The notes: generated from the letters alone by a model not told the origin. A stretch of DNA of 64,000 nucleotides from an uncultured Alphaproteobacteria bacterium (GCA_944390455.1 CALXPU010000002.1:76179-140178); one strand, 5' to 3'; shown: positions 18,063-27,368, counted from the stretch's first letter. Program-made: numbers and translations.

Positions 18063-19739
18063 TTAAAGTGGAGCACAAGCAAATCTTAACCACTCCAATT
18101 CTTGACGTGTCAGATACTTTTTCAGGCTTAAAAAGACTTGACGGTGGTAGCGATTGAGCCAATTAATTTCGTCTGAAGTCAATAGATTTTTATTGATTAA
18201 ATTCTTATCTATCGGTGCTAAAGTTAAAACTTCAAAGTGTAAGAATTTAGGATTTTTACTCGGTTTTACCATATAGAGATTTTCTATGCGAATACCAAAT
18301 GCGTTTTCTTTGTAATATCCCGGCTCAATGGATGTTATCATACCGGCTTTATATTCGGCACTTCTTTTAGCGTGGATAGAAATACGGGCGGGACCTTCGT
18401 GCACATTTGAGAAAAATCCGACTCCGTGACCAGTACCGTGTTCATAGTCCAAGCCTTTTTGATAAAGAGGTTGACGGGCAATTAAATCTAATTCATCGCC
18501 GGAGGTTTTGTGTGGGAAAACGGCACTGGCTAGTGCTATGTGAGATTTTAATACCAGCGTATTTTTTTCTATCATATCCGCAGATGGCTCTCCGATGGCA
18601 ATAGTACGGGTTACATCTGTCGTGCCGTCGTAGTATTGTCCGCCGCTATCTATCAATAAAACTGAATTCTTTTTTAATGTTGCATTACTTTGTTCGGTTG
18701 CATGATAGTGCACAATAGCAGCGTTAGAACCGCTACCAGCTATTGTGGCAAAGCTTTCTGAATGGAAATTTAATTCTTTTTTGCGGAAAGATAAAAGTTT
18801 TTCCGCAACATCAATTTCGGTTTTGCCTTTATAGTTTTTGGATAGCCAGTACATAAATTTACTTAAGGCAACACCATCTCTTAAGTGGGCATTACGAATG
18901 CCTTTTAATTCAACGGCGTTTTTAACAGCTTTAAGTGAGGTTATTTCGTCTGAAATGTTTTTAAGTTTGTTGTTAAATGTTTTGATAATGGCCGGTGCGG
19001 TGTTAAAGTCTGCGCCGAGCTTGTCATATTGAGCCAGATGTTCTTGCAATGTATCAAAGCTCAAAGCTTGTTCATAATCGCAATGTTCGGCAAAGACTTT
19101 ATATGTTCCGTTTTTTTCTACCAAAACGTATGTTCTAAATATAGGTGTGTAAGGAAGCGCATTGGAACGTAAATTCAATAACCAAGAACTGTTGGAAGCA
19201 TCGGTTACCAAATAAGCATCTAATCCCAATTTTTTGATATAGGCGGCAAATGATGCGATTTTATCTTTAGATACATGACCAGTGAATTTTTTCAGATGAG
19301 TGAACACTTTTATTTTTTGCGTGCTCAGCAATTTCGGGGGATTTTCTACCGGTATGAATTGTGCCAGAGGTAGGAGCTTTTGTAAATTATCCAAAGCGCT
19401 TTGGCTGATAACCCAAGGGTTATAACTCAAGCGGGCGGCTGTTTTCGCATAGTTGTTTTTTAACCATTCAAAAAAGCTGATTTCTGATAATTTGACAATC
19501 TCAACTTGTCTTAAATTGACTTCTTTTTTAGCTTGGAGTTCGTAGCGCCCATCTACAAATAAATAGGCCTTTGAGGGAGTTATGAATAATAAAGCGTACG
19601 AGCCACTAAATTTCGTTAATTCTAAAATGCGATTTTCTTCCGGCAGAATGTCTTCATTAATAAACATGTTGCCGAGTGTGAAAATACGGCCGCTTAGTTT
19701 GGCTGCTTTTAATTCTTTTTGTACGCTTTTTATATCCAT
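18063..19739 (-). CDS. pepP: Xaa-Pro aminopeptidase (M24B family)
   Basis: Removes N-terminal residues preceding proline. I start at 19739 (MDIKSVQKEL), giving 558 residues, because AAAGGAG lies 5 bases upstream; the longer frame to 19802 would overlap prmA. Two N-terminal creatinase-like domains precede the metallopeptidase domain, whose metal ligands are visible in LIDSGGQYYDGTTDVTRT (two Asp), GTGHGVG (His) and SIEPGYY (Glu). This is the long three-domain form seen in alphaproteobacteria and eukaryotes rather than the ~440-residue E. coli form. It follows prmA closely in the same direction. Confidence 0.93.
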   Translation of the reverse strand: MDIKSVQKELKAAKLSGRIFTLGNMFINEDILPEENRILELTKFSGSYALLFITPSKAYLFVDGRYELQAKKEVNLRQVEIVKLSEISFFEWLKNNYAKTAARLSYNPWVISQSALDNLQKLLPLAQFIPVENPPKLLSTQKIKVFTHLKKFTGHVSKDKIASFAAYIKKLGLDAYLVTDASNSSWLLNLRSNALPYTPIFRTYVLVEKNGTYKVFAEHCDYEQALSFDTLQEHLAQYDKLGADFNTAPAIIKTFNNKLKNISDEITSLKAVKNAVELKGIRNAHLRDGVALSKFMYWLSKNYKGKTEIDVAEKLLSFRKKELNFHSESFATIAGSGSNAAIVHYHATEQSNATLKKNSVLLIDSGGQYYDGTTDVTRTIAIGEPSADMIEKNTLVLKSHIALASAVFPHKTSGDELDLIARQPLYQKGLDYEHGTGHGVGFFSNVHEGPARISIHAKRSAEYKAGMITSIEPGYYKENAFGIRIENLYMVKPSKNPKFLHFEVLTLAPIDKNLINKNLLTSDEINWLNRYHRQVFLSLKKYLTRQELEWLRFACAPL

Positions 19740-19774
19740 GGCTACTCCTTTCTTAAGGGAAATATCGGACGGGA

Positions 19775-20647
19775 TTATTTTTGCAATAATGCGGCACGCC
19801 AATTTTCCATTTGATATGTTTTTATGACCTTAAAGCCAACTTGCTTATGATGTTCTATAATATCGTTTTCTTGATTGTCAATAAATCCCGAAATTAAGTA
19901 ACAGCCTCCTTGATTTAAATTTTGATATGCGGATAATGTCATTTCTTTTAGGGGATTGGCTAAAATGTTGGCAAATATAATGTCGTAGGGTGCGGTTTTG
20001 TTGATTTCCGGATTGTTGTAGCCGTCGCTTAAAATTGCTTTCATGCAATCTTCAACATTGTTGGTTATCGCATTGTTGTTCGTCACGTCTACGGCTTCGT
20101 CATCAATATCAGCTGCTAAAATTTTAACATCTTTATTCCAGATCTTGGCGGCGGCAATAGAGAGAATCCCCGAGCCTGTTCCCATATCTAAGATGCGATT
20201 TGGTTTAGCTATTGTCTGATGAAGTTCAGAAATGGCTGTTAAGCACATTTTGGTGGTTTGATGTTCTGAGCCAAATGCGGTGGCGGCATAAACTTGAACC
20301 GGAATTTTCTCCGTTTTAGGACAGGAGGCTTCATGTATGCCGTATATCATAAAATCTCCTATTTCAAACGGAGCGAATTTAATGACGTTTTCTTTGAGCC
20401 AGTTTTTGCTTTCTAAAACTTCTTCTGTGTACGGTGGAAGATTTAGTTCTTGCGCTTGTATATCTGCTTTTAGTGTTTCTGCGCTAAATTCCAGCGGCGC
20501 ATAGCAAACGTATTCTTCTTTGCCATCATCGGTATAATTAACGGCAACAACATCAAAGGTTTCTTCTAAGTATTCGTTTTCTCTTTCTGGTAATGTTTCT
20601 ACCGGTTCAAAACGGAATAATTTACAACTTTTTCCAAGGTTATGCAT
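19775..20647 (-). CDS. prmA: Ribosomal protein L11 methyltransferase PrmA
   Basis: A 290-residue SAM-dependent methyltransferase. Motif I LDMGTGSGILSIAA and the acidic loop AADIDDEAVDV are class I Rossmann signatures; DIIFANILANPL is the characteristic PrmA motif IV. An N-terminal substrate-recognition domain of about 110 residues matches the family. It trimethylates L11 at several sites. It forms a probable operon with pepP, 35 bases downstream. Confidence 0.95.
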   Translation of the reverse strand: MHNLGKSCKLFRFEPVETLPERENEYLEETFDVVAVNYTDDGKEEYVCYAPLEFSAETLKADIQAQELNLPPYTEEVLESKNWLKENVIKFAPFEIGDFMIYGIHEASCPKTEKIPVQVYAATAFGSEHQTTKMCLTAISELHQTIAKPNRILDMGTGSGILSIAAAKIWNKDVKILAADIDDEAVDVTNNNAITNNVEDCMKAILSDGYNNPEINKTAPYDIIFANILANPLKEMTLSAYQNLNQGGCYLISGFIDNQENDIIEHHKQVGFKVIKTYQMENWRAALLQK

Positions 20648-20738
20648 AGGTTTACCTCAAATCTATTTTTTTTGTTTACAACTTTTTTTTCAAGATGCAT
20701 AAATATTAGTGAGGAAAACGTTAAAAAGAGATTATATT

Positions 20739-21521
20739 ATGAAAAAAATATTTATCGGTTTGGCTGTTTTGGCTGTGGCTTCCTGTTCTTATTATATGAA
20801 GGGAGATTATACTCTCGGGAAGCGAAATACTTTTAATGACTTCTTTTATACCTATAATATTCGTTATTATGATACCGGTGAGTTTTCTTCTGTTGCTAAA
20901 GAAACAGAAACAATCAGTGATTATGAAGCCGGTGTTGTTCGGTATGCTGTTCCGGGAGGAATTGTCGTTTCTTCTAAGGTTTTAGAAAAAGAAGTTTACT
21001 CTGATGAAATTGTAAGACCTACGAAAAAAGGTGGTTTGGTTTCTTATACCGTGCCGGTAGAGTTTTCTGATGAAAAAGTTTATAAAATTATCGGTGAAGT
21101 CGAAATTAATGAGCATTTCTATCGCTTAGTTGAACCGAATCGTTATGGAGATGTTGTACTTTTGGATGACAGAGGAAATGTTTTTCCGCGTGTCGGCAGA
21201 ATCTATAATGATCGTTTAGCTTTGTTGGAAACAGCATTCCAGTTGGAACCTGAGGATTTGAAGTTCAATAATGAGCGTACCAGAGAGGTTGATGATGATG
21301 AACATCTTATCTCTAGCTTCGAGGTTCGTTACGCAGGTATAGAAGACTACAAAATGGTCTTTAAATACAAAACCGTTCACAACGATAGAGGGGAACCAAT
21401 TGAAGAAAATAAAACTTTGAAGTTCCCAATGTATGATAAAAATGTGACATTAGGTACTATTCAGTTGGAAATCTTGAATGTTGATGACACTGGTATTGAA
21501 TATAAAATTTTAGCTTTGTAA
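20739..21521 (+). CDS. Lipoprotein of unknown function
   Basis: The start at 20739 (MKKIFIGLAVLAVASC) gives a classic lipoprotein signal with lipobox VASC and lipidation at Cys16; an AAAGAG site lies about 9 bases upstream. The mature 245 residues are polar, rich in Glu, Tyr and Val, predicted beta. There are no membrane helices or recognised domains. It is divergent from prmA and ends at a terminator, so it is monocistronic. Confidence 0.82.
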   Translation: MKKIFIGLAVLAVASCSYYMKGDYTLGKRNTFNDFFYTYNIRYYDTGEFSSVAKETETISDYEAGVVRYAVPGGIVVSSKVLEKEVYSDEIVRPTKKGGLVSYTVPVEFSDEKVYKIIGEVEINEHFYRLVEPNRYGDVVLLDDRGNVFPRVGRIYNDRLALLETAFQLEPEDLKFNNERTREVDDDEHLISSFEVRYAGIEDYKMVFKYKTVHNDRGEPIEENKTLKFPMYDKNVTLGTIQLEILNVDDTGIEYKILAL

Positions 21522-21546
21522 TTAAAGCGAAAGTTAGAGTGATTTA

Positions 21547-21576
21547 AGAGCGACTGTAAAAGGTTGCTCTTTTTTT
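21547..21576 (+). terminator. Intrinsic terminator after the lipoprotein gene
   Basis: AGAGCGAC pairs with GTTGCTCT (one G-T pair) around TGTAAAAG, followed by six T. Confidence 0.88.
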
Positions 21577-21649
21577 ATTAAACTAAAATTGAGGTTTAAA
21601 TTGATGTTGGCATGCATATATCTTCTACAAATTTGTAATGGAGGATAAA

Positions 21650-21961
21650 ATGCGTTTTGTCAGGCCGGAGAGTTTATATAACGGGGCGATTATTCTGGAT
21701 GTTAGAAGTGAGGAAGAATATGCTCATGAGTGGTTGGCTCTTCCTCATGTCGTTATTAGAGCTGACAGGGTTAATCCAGATAAATTTATGGCGAAATATA
21801 ATCCTAAGGGGGATAAGGTAGTCAATATTTTGTGTACCTCCGGTTGTTTGGCTTCTGAGGTGGCAGAAAAATTTGAAGAAGCGGGATATCCTAATGTGGC
21901 GGTAATTGTCGGGGGAATTATTGAAGCGGAATATGAAGGCTTAAAAGTGCTTAAAAATTGA
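21650..21961 (+). CDS. Small rhodanese-domain protein
   Basis: A single-domain rhodanese of 103 residues when started at 21650, where GGAGG lies 6 bases upstream. The domain runs IILDVRSEEEYAHEW at the N-terminus, then VNILCTSGCLASEVAEKF, where the first Cys of the C-T-S-G-C loop is the expected persulphide-forming residue, and ends with the conserved VGGI. Such proteins move sulphane sulphur or sense redox state; the specific partner is unknown. rnhB follows 63 bases later. Confidence 0.85.
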   Translation: MRFVRPESLYNGAIILDVRSEEEYAHEWLALPHVVIRADRVNPDKFMAKYNPKGDKVVNILCTSGCLASEVAEKFEEAGYPNVAVIVGGIIEAEYEGLKVLKN

Positions 21962-22024
21962 GAAAAATCTTGTTTTATACAAAGCATTTGCTAATATCTC
22001 TTATAGTTTTATAGGAGATTTTTT

Positions 22025-22645
22025 ATGCCTGATTTTATATTGGAAGATGAGTTTAATGGTGTGGTTGCCGGTGTGGATGAGGCAGGGCGGGGACCTTGGG
22101 TCGGACCAGTGGTTGCCGGTTGCGCGGTCTTTGTTGATAGAAATGTTCATCCGTTTTTGCTCCAAAATCTTAATGATTCTAAAAAATTATCAAAGAAAAA
22201 AAGAGAGCAACTTTATGAAGTTTTGCAAGATGAGGCGCTTAAAGGGCATATTAAAATCGGTATCGGACAAGCTTCGGCTCAAGAAATTGATGATATTAAC
22301 ATCTTAAATGCGTCGTTTTTAGCAATGAAACGCGCGATTGAAGCGGCACGGATAAAGCCGGATATGGTGCTTGTTGATGGAAATCGTGAGCCTAAAAATT
22401 TTGGATATTCAACAAAAGCGATTATTAAAGGCGACGCTAAATCTTATTCTATTTCGGCGGCGTCTATTTTGGCGAAAGTTTATCGTGACAGATTGATGGA
22501 AAAAATGGCTTTGCAATATCCAGGATATGGGTTTGAGAAAAATGCCGGATATGGTACAAAGGCACATATTGAAGGGCTGAAAAATTTGGGTGTGACACCA
22601 GAACATCGTAAGTCTTATGCGCCAATTAAGGAATTTTTGAAATAA
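22025..22645 (+). CDS. rnhB: Ribonuclease HII
   Basis: A 206-residue RNase HII that cuts RNA in RNA-DNA hybrids and starts ribonucleotide excision repair. The catalytic DEAGRGPWVGPVVA (Asp-Glu pair near residues 18-19), LNDSKKLSKKKR, the third acidic site in MVLVDGN and the conserved AASILAKVYRD are all present. AGGAG precedes the start. folA follows after 18 bases, probably in one operon. Confidence 0.97.
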   Translation: MPDFILEDEFNGVVAGVDEAGRGPWVGPVVAGCAVFVDRNVHPFLLQNLNDSKKLSKKKREQLYEVLQDEALKGHIKIGIGQASAQEIDDINILNASFLAMKRAIEAARIKPDMVLVDGNREPKNFGYSTKAIIKGDAKSYSISAASILAKVYRDRLMEKMALQYPGYGFEKNAGYGTKAHIEGLKNLGVTPEHRKSYAPIKEFLK

Positions 22646-22663
22646 TAACTAGGTGAGGTTGAA

Positions 22664-23245
22664 ATGACTGTTGTTGCGATGTGGTGTCGCCATAAAGATG
22701 ATGATATTATTGGGGTGGGGAAGCATATACCATGGAATGTACCAAGTGATGCCAAACATTTTTTAGATGTTGTCGAGGGGCAGACAATCGTTTGCGGAAG
22801 ATTGACTTATGAGAGTTTTCCGAATCGGACCATAGATGGATGTAGAATTTTTGTGTTAACTTCTGATGAAACTTATGAAGTTAGTGATGATGCGCATCAT
22901 TGTGTTATTTCTTCTCAGAAAACATTGGCTGATTTGGAAGAAGATATTTATGTTGCCGGAGGCGCTGCTGTTTATCATTTGTTTATGACCGGTAAAGAAA
23001 AATTAAAACCTCAAATTGTGGTAGATTGTGTGTATATGGGAGAACTTCAGAAGTATGACGGTGAGCCTGTTTCTGTTACAGATAGTGTCGCAGTTTTGCA
23101 GAAAAATTATCGCCGTGTTTCTCCTTTTTATATCCAAGATAATGTAGAGAGCTCTATTTGGATTAGAAAAGGCGAATTTGTAGAGCAAAGTGTATTGAAA
23201 CGCATCGTTAGTATCTTGGAGCAAAATGCGGAAATTCGTTGGTAA
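22664..23245 (+). CDS. folA: Dihydrofolate reductase
   Basis: A 193-residue DHFR-fold protein. IIGVGKHIPWNVPSDAKHF aligns with the substrate loop and catalytic acid (Asp in PSD), VCGRLTYESFP with the NADPH-binding GRxTxES, and YVAGGAAVYHLF with the GGxxVY motif. The C-terminus is ~30 residues longer than in typical DHFRs, and the middle is short in conserved residues, so some divergence in substrate or kinetics is possible. A GAGG site precedes the ATG. Reduces dihydrofolate to tetrahydrofolate. Confidence 0.88.
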   Translation: MTVVAMWCRHKDDDIIGVGKHIPWNVPSDAKHFLDVVEGQTIVCGRLTYESFPNRTIDGCRIFVLTSDETYEVSDDAHHCVISSQKTLADLEEDIYVAGGAAVYHLFMTGKEKLKPQIVVDCVYMGELQKYDGEPVSVTDSVAVLQKNYRRVSPFYIQDNVESSIWIRKGEFVEQSVLKRIVSILEQNAEIRW

Positions 23246-23358
23246 TATACATTTGTTTTTATGCACAACTGAGGTGAAATAAGTAATTGTTCTTGCGTAG
23301 CGATTTTCTTTTTTCTAATCTCTCCCTATCTTTGTTAACGGACTGAGGACTTATTGAA

Positions 23359-24033
23359 ATGAAAAAAATATTTATGTCTCCGCTATTTATGCCGATTGTT
23401 TTTATGATTGTCTGGCTTTCTTTTATGGTTGGTGTGTATTATTTGTATCCAAATGATATTTTAAATATTACCGAAGAGGGTGGCGTTGTTGAGGATATTA
23501 CGCATTTTGGTTATGTGGTTTTGATTGCAGTGCTATTGATGTGTAGTGACACGTTTGCTGATAGAGTCAAAACTTGGGCTACCTTGTTTTTCTTGGCTAT
23601 GTGTGCTTTTTTGCGTGAACAAGGGATTCAACATCATTTGTCACAAACAGATACGACACCATTTAAATCCAGATTTTTCTTAAATCCGAATAATCCGATT
23701 AGTGAAAAAATTATTTTCGGGACTGTTTTACTGATTGTGGCAGGTGCTGTTATTTATTTAGCGATTAAATATTCTAAGCATTTGGTGCGTTCTTTCTTTC
23801 AATTTAATCCGGTAACTTGGTCTATTGCTGTTTTGTGTACAGTTGGCGTTTGTGCCAAGTTGGTTGATAGATTTCCTTCTAATTGGAAAAAAGCTCATAA
23901 TGGGGTGCCTCTTCCTGAGCAAACGTATGCAATTTGTCAGTTGATGGAAGAATCGAGTGAGATGTTCTTACCTTATATTGCAGTTGGGGCGTTGTATCAA
24001 TTTAAGCTGCAAAAGCAAGGTTGGAACGCTTAA
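23359..24033 (+). CDS. Six-helix inner-membrane protein, unknown
   Basis: A 224-residue membrane protein with about six helices (near residues 8-28, 50-64, 70-86, 114-134, 148-166 and 205-215). A conserved-looking loop after the third helix, FLREQGIQHHLS then FKSRFFL, has the shape of a small family of bacterial membrane proteins with ALRExDxH in that position. The repeated E, H and R at the membrane face could be functional. No named family assigned. Confidence 0.72.
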   Translation: MKKIFMSPLFMPIVFMIVWLSFMVGVYYLYPNDILNITEEGGVVEDITHFGYVVLIAVLLMCSDTFADRVKTWATLFFLAMCAFLREQGIQHHLSQTDTTPFKSRFFLNPNNPISEKIIFGTVLLIVAGAVIYLAIKYSKHLVRSFFQFNPVTWSIAVLCTVGVCAKLVDRFPSNWKKAHNGVPLPEQTYAICQLMEESSEMFLPYIAVGALYQFKLQKQGWNA

Positions 24034-24054
24034 TTCTAACTTATGTATGGTGTT

Positions 24055-24092
24055 GAGGGTTGAGACGAATGGTTTCAATCCTCTTTTTTTTT
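24055..24092 (+). terminator. Intrinsic terminator
   Basis: GAGGGTTGAGAC pairs with GTTTCAATCCTC (two G-T pairs) around a short loop, followed by nine T. Confidence 0.9.
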
Positions 24093-24123
24093 GACTGAAA
24101 TGCAAATTTTGACAAAAAAAGTC

Positions 24124-24152
24124 TTGCACGAGGGCGGAAAATGTGGTATGGT
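24124..24152 (+). promoter_or_regulatory. Promoter of the 24200 gene
   Basis: TTGCAC at 24124-24129, 17-base spacer, TATGGT at 24147-24152. The leader is AT-rich and SD-less, ending TTTATAATTATGAG. Confidence 0.65.
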
Positions 24153-24199
24153 AAATAAGTTTTTAATAAAATTATGTTTAATTAAATTTTTTTATAATT

Positions 24200-24769
24200 A
24201 TGAGACAAATGAATTTATCGGCAGCACATGTTGCGCCGGCTTTCAGTGGTGTGGTATTGCGTGGTTCTAACTTGTTTGCTGGCAAAGACAGCAAAACACC
24301 GATTATGACCGGTGTTGAAAAAGTTTCAGTTGGAACCAAGTCTAATAAGATTTCAATGCTTGATGGTCAGGTGTTTGAGTATACGCCCGATTGGCAGACA
24401 TTAGTTGTCTTTAATGGGCAACGAGCTACACAGATTGGTAATTACCGTATCGTGTCTACAGAAGAGATTGAAGTTATTTCAGACTATGACCTTGTAAAGG
24501 GGCGTGGGCTGAAGATAATTAATGAACACGGCATGGTTCTGCATGAAAACGTGCGGGCATTTATGCCAATTAATGATCGCTTCTATCTCATCCGTGAGGC
24601 TGATGGGGGATGGATGTATTACCGTTCCAGTGGCTCACGAGGAAGAGGTGGTTCTTTAATGAAATCCAACCTTGTCGTTGGCAGAAAAAAATTACTATTT
24701 GATGAAAGAGGGAAGATGCACATTAATCAGTGGTCGCCCTTATATTACGATAATCTTTATTTTGACTAA
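24200..24769 (+). CDS. WG-repeat-like protein, third family member
   Basis: A 189-residue protein whose middle repeats the beta-unit pattern of the 14826 and 15815 proteins: LDGQVFEYTPDW, LVVFNGQRATQIGNYRI, GLKIINEHGMVL, NDRFYLIREADGGWMYY. The N-terminal ~45 residues differ from the other two, and the C-terminus is Arg/Gly/Ser-rich. It is cytoplasmic by composition. No ribosome-binding site; own promoter and terminator. Membership in the same family is inferred from repeat pattern and shared leader, not from strong identity. Confidence 0.72.
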   Translation: MRQMNLSAAHVAPAFSGVVLRGSNLFAGKDSKTPIMTGVEKVSVGTKSNKISMLDGQVFEYTPDWQTLVVFNGQRATQIGNYRIVSTEEIEVISDYDLVKGRGLKIINEHGMVLHENVRAFMPINDRFYLIREADGGWMYYRSSGSRGRGGSLMKSNLVVGRKKLLFDERGKMHINQWSPLYYDNLYFD

Positions 24770-24795
24770 TCGTAATAAACTTCATTGCTATTTTA

Positions 24796-24822
24796 GGGGC
24801 TGCTTCGGCGGCTCCTTTTTTT
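24796..24822 (+). terminator. Intrinsic terminator with TTCG loop
   Basis: GGGGCTGC pairs with GCGGCTCC (two G-T wobbles) closed by a TTCG tetraloop, followed by seven T. Confidence 0.92.
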
Positions 24823-24991
24823 GTGGCTTATGGTAATTTCAAAATTTTTTGCTTATACTTTTTTGTGTCGGACTTTGTTGCAAAGTGTTCTAATCGTTTA
24901 ATCTGATTTAGTATAAACGTTCCTTTTTCAAGGGGTGTTTTGCTTTTTATGGATGGTTGTATGGCTTTTTCTTATTTTGAATTTGTGTATT

Positions 24992-25021
24992 AAAAAAGCC
25001 TGCATTAACGCAGGCCTTTTT
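24992..25021. terminator. Bidirectional terminator downstream of ftsH
   Basis: GCCTGC/GCAGGC stem flanked by A-runs on one side and T-runs on the other; it ends ftsH on the minus strand. The ~170 bases between this and the previous terminator hold no convincing gene; a 14-codon frame at 24949-24993 sits just before the stem but has no good start site. Confidence 0.88.
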
Positions 25022-25035
25022 GTTTTGAGTTTAGT

Positions 25036-26901
25036 TTATAGCTCCGGTACGGACGCTTTGGTGCGCTTTTCTTCCGGAACGGGGGCGTCTTTGTTTTTAT
25101 CTACCACTTTACCGGCTAAGACGTCTTTAATTTCATCTCCGGTTAGGGTTTCATATTCCATTAACGCTTGGGCTAAAGTTTCCCAATCTTGTTTGTGTTT
25201 TTGCAAAATCTTTTTAGCTTCTTCATAACCATCGGTTACAAGTCTTTTGATTTCTGCATCAACCAAACGAGCGGTATCTTCACTCATATTCTGATTTTGA
25301 GTTACCGAACGACCTAAGAAAACTTCGTTAGAGTTTTCAGAATAACGAATCGGTCCCAATAAATCGCTCATGCCCCATTCGGTTACCATTGCTCGTGCCA
25401 AATTGGTTGCGGCATTGATATCTGATGACGCTCCAGAAGTTACCGCATCATAGCCGAATTTTAACTCTTCCGCAACACGACCGCCCATCAATATGGCTAA
25501 ACGAGACAGCATTTGCGCACGGGTGTAAGAATATTTATCCTTTTCCGGCAACTGCTGTACCATACCCAAAGCGCGTCCTCTTGGGATAATCGTGGCTTTG
25601 TGTATCGGGTCGGTATCTTTGACGTTTAATGAACAAATAGCGTGTCCGGCTTCGTGGTAAGCGGTTAATTGTTTTTCCTTCTCATCCATAGCCATAGATT
25701 TACGCTCGTTACCCATTAATACTTTATCTTTTGCGGCGTCAAAATCTGCTGAACTTACTTTCAACTTGTTTTTGCGGGCAGCTAAAAGTGCTGCTTCATT
25801 AACTAAGTTGGCTAAGTCCGCACCCGAAAAACCAGGTGTGCCTCTGGCTACAACGCTTAAGTTTACGTCTTTTGCCAAAGGTACTTTACGGGTGTGAACT
25901 TTCAAGATTTCTTCACGACCTTTGACATCCGGATTGTTTACCGTAACTTGACGGTCGAAGCGTCCTGGTCTGAGCAGAGCAGGGTCTAACACGTCCGGAC
26001 GGTTAGTTGCAGCGATAATGATTACATTTTCGTTGGCTTCAAACCCATCCATTTCTACCAATAATTGGTTTAAGGTTTGTTCACGCTCATCGTTGCCGCC
26101 GCCTAAGCCTGCACCACGATGACGACCTACCGCATCAATTTCATCAATGAACAGCAAACATGGCGCATTCTTTTTGGCTTGGGCAAACATATCTCTTACA
26201 CGAGATGCACCCACACCAACGAACATTTCCACAAAGTCTGAACCGGAAATAGAGAAGAACGGAACGTTTGCTTCTCCGGCTACAGCTTTGGCTAATAGGG
26301 TTTTACCTGTTCCCGGAGGGCCGACAAGTAAAACACCTCTCGGAATTTTACCGCCTAAACGTTGGAACTTTTGCGGGTCTTTCAAAAAGTCAATAATCTC
26401 TTCTAACTCTTGCTTGCTTTCATCTGCACCGGCAACGTCTGCAAAAGTTACTTTTTTGGTATTTTCTATCAATCTGGCTCTGGATTTGCCGAAGCTCATA
26501 GCTTTATTATTGCCGGAATTTGCTTGGCGCATGAAGAATATCCATACACCGATTAATAACAACATCGGGAACCACGATATAACTATTCCCCAGAAAGTGC
26601 TCTCTGAGGTATCTATCGGGCGTGCTTCTATTTTTACGCCGAGCTTGCGCAAAGTTTCAACCATGCTTGGATCAAACGGAGCGTAAGTTCTGAATTTACT
26701 GCCGTTGTTGTAGTTGCCATAGATGTCGTTGCCTACTATGGTTACTGACTCTATTTGGCTGTTTTCGGCTTTATCCATAAATTCCGAAAAGGCGATTGGA
26801 GTGGCGGCGTTTTGACGTGCTGTTGGGGTAAAATTGTTCATTACCACACTGAGCAATATAAACGCAACCAACCAAAATATCATGCTTTTCATCGGTTTCA
26901 T
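25036..26901 (-). CDS. ftsH: ATP-dependent zinc metalloprotease FtsH
   Basis: A 621-residue membrane-bound AAA+ protease that degrades membrane and regulatory proteins. Two N-terminal helices (about 5-21 and 104-123) flank a periplasmic domain; then Walker A GPPGTGKT at 194-201, Walker B LLFIDEID at 249-256, the second region of homology near 300-315 ([17 protein letters not shown]), and the zinc site HEAGH at 416-420. Length is normal. It is not followed by folP or preceded by tilS as in many bacteria; a small RNA gene lies upstream. Confidence 0.98.
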   Translation of the reverse strand: MKPMKSMIFWLVAFILLSVVMNNFTPTARQNAATPIAFSEFMDKAENSQIESVTIVGNDIYGNYNNGSKFRTYAPFDPSMVETLRKLGVKIEARPIDTSESTFWGIVISWFPMLLLIGVWIFFMRQANSGNNKAMSFGKSRARLIENTKKVTFADVAGADESKQELEEIIDFLKDPQKFQRLGGKIPRGVLLVGPPGTGKTLLAKAVAGEANVPFFSISGSDFVEMFVGVGASRVRDMFAQAKKNAPCLLFIDEIDAVGRHRGAGLGGGNDEREQTLNQLLVEMDGFEANENVIIIAATNRPDVLDPALLRPGRFDRQVTVNNPDVKGREEILKVHTRKVPLAKDVNLSVVARGTPGFSGADLANLVNEAALLAARKNKLKVSSADFDAAKDKVLMGNERKSMAMDEKEKQLTAYHEAGHAICSLNVKDTDPIHKATIIPRGRALGMVQQLPEKDKYSYTRAQMLSRLAILMGGRVAEELKFGYDAVTSGASSDINAATNLARAMVTEWGMSDLLGPIRYSENSNEVFLGRSVTQNQNMSEDTARLVDAEIKRLVTDGYEEAKKILQKHKQDWETLAQALMEYETLTGDEIKDVLAGKVVDKNKDAPVPEEKRTKASVPEL

Positions 26902-26968
26902 CTATTTTCATTTCCCTTTATATCTTTCCCTTTTCAGGGCGTGTATACTTAATTTTTCTCAGATATAT

Positions 26969-26997
26969 TATATAGAGCGAACTCGCCTAAAACTCAA
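26969..26997 (-). promoter_or_regulatory. Likely ftsH promoter
   Basis: On the minus strand TTGAGT, a 17-base spacer and TATATA, with an overlapping TATAAT two bases further on. The leader would be about 60 bases. Confidence 0.55.
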
Positions 26998-27063
26998 TAG
27001 CTATTTTTATTTTAAGGAAAATTTGGGGGTAGATTTGATGGTATTTTTTTGCTCTTTGTATAT

Positions 27064-27093
27064 AAAAAAGCCCGCAATTTTAATAAGGCGGGC
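27064..27093 (-). terminator. Intrinsic terminator of the small RNA
   Basis: On the minus strand GCCCGC/GCGGGC with an AT-rich loop, followed by six T. Confidence 0.9.
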
Positions 27094-27245
27094 GGATGTT
27101 CAGAAACCGTAAGCAATTGACGGCTCGACTTATTTGATGACTCTTATTCGTCGACATCCGTCCGAACGTGACTTTATCTTTTACCTCTTTAGGTCTATTG
27201 CTTGAGGGATTCTGATGCCCTGAATTTGATCTTTTTTCAAATTCG
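27064..27245 (-). ncRNA. Structured small RNA, about 180 nt, family not assigned
   Basis: The stretch between ftsH and the methyltransferase gene has no coding frame but dense self-complementarity on the minus strand, bounded by a good promoter and an intrinsic terminator. Reading 5' to 3' it holds: GAATTTGA/TCAAATTC hairpin (8 bp), GGG-AT/AT-CCC with a CAGA loop, ACCT/AGGT with an AAAG loop, a long-range AAGCAAT/ATTGCTT pairing and a CGGATGT/ACATCCG pairing. The last two cross, so a pseudoknot is possible. The length resembles 6S RNA, but the ends do not pair as 6S ends do; I see no SRP, tmRNA or RNase P hallmarks. Could also be a long leader RNA of ftsH terminated early. Confidence 0.72.
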
Positions 27246-27251
27246 TGGGTA

Positions 27252-27280
27252 ACTATATATTAGCTTATATGTTTTTGCAA
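27252..27280 (-). promoter_or_regulatory. Promoter of the small RNA
   Basis: On the minus strand TTGCAA (27275-27280), exactly 17 bases, then TATAGT (27252-27257). Transcription should start near 27245. The bases 27281-27368 beyond it, up to the methyltransferase stop, are AT-rich and show nothing else. Confidence 0.8.
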
Positions 27281-27368
27281 TATTTTTTTTATTTTTTAAG
27301 CGCGGAAGTGTAAAATACCTCTCATAATAATTGGAAAGGAGACGGGGGAGAAAATTGATATTGCCAAT

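Noticed and set aside
24935..25021. A short coding frame or small RNA before the ftsH terminator
   Set aside because: A 14-codon frame ends at the terminator, but there is no convincing promoter spacing or ribosome-binding site.
27064..27245. 6S RNA or tmRNA identity for the small RNA
   Set aside because: Length fits 6S, but the two ends are not complementary and no long central bubble is evident; there is no CCA-type acceptor, T-arm or tag frame ending in Ala-Ala for tmRNA.
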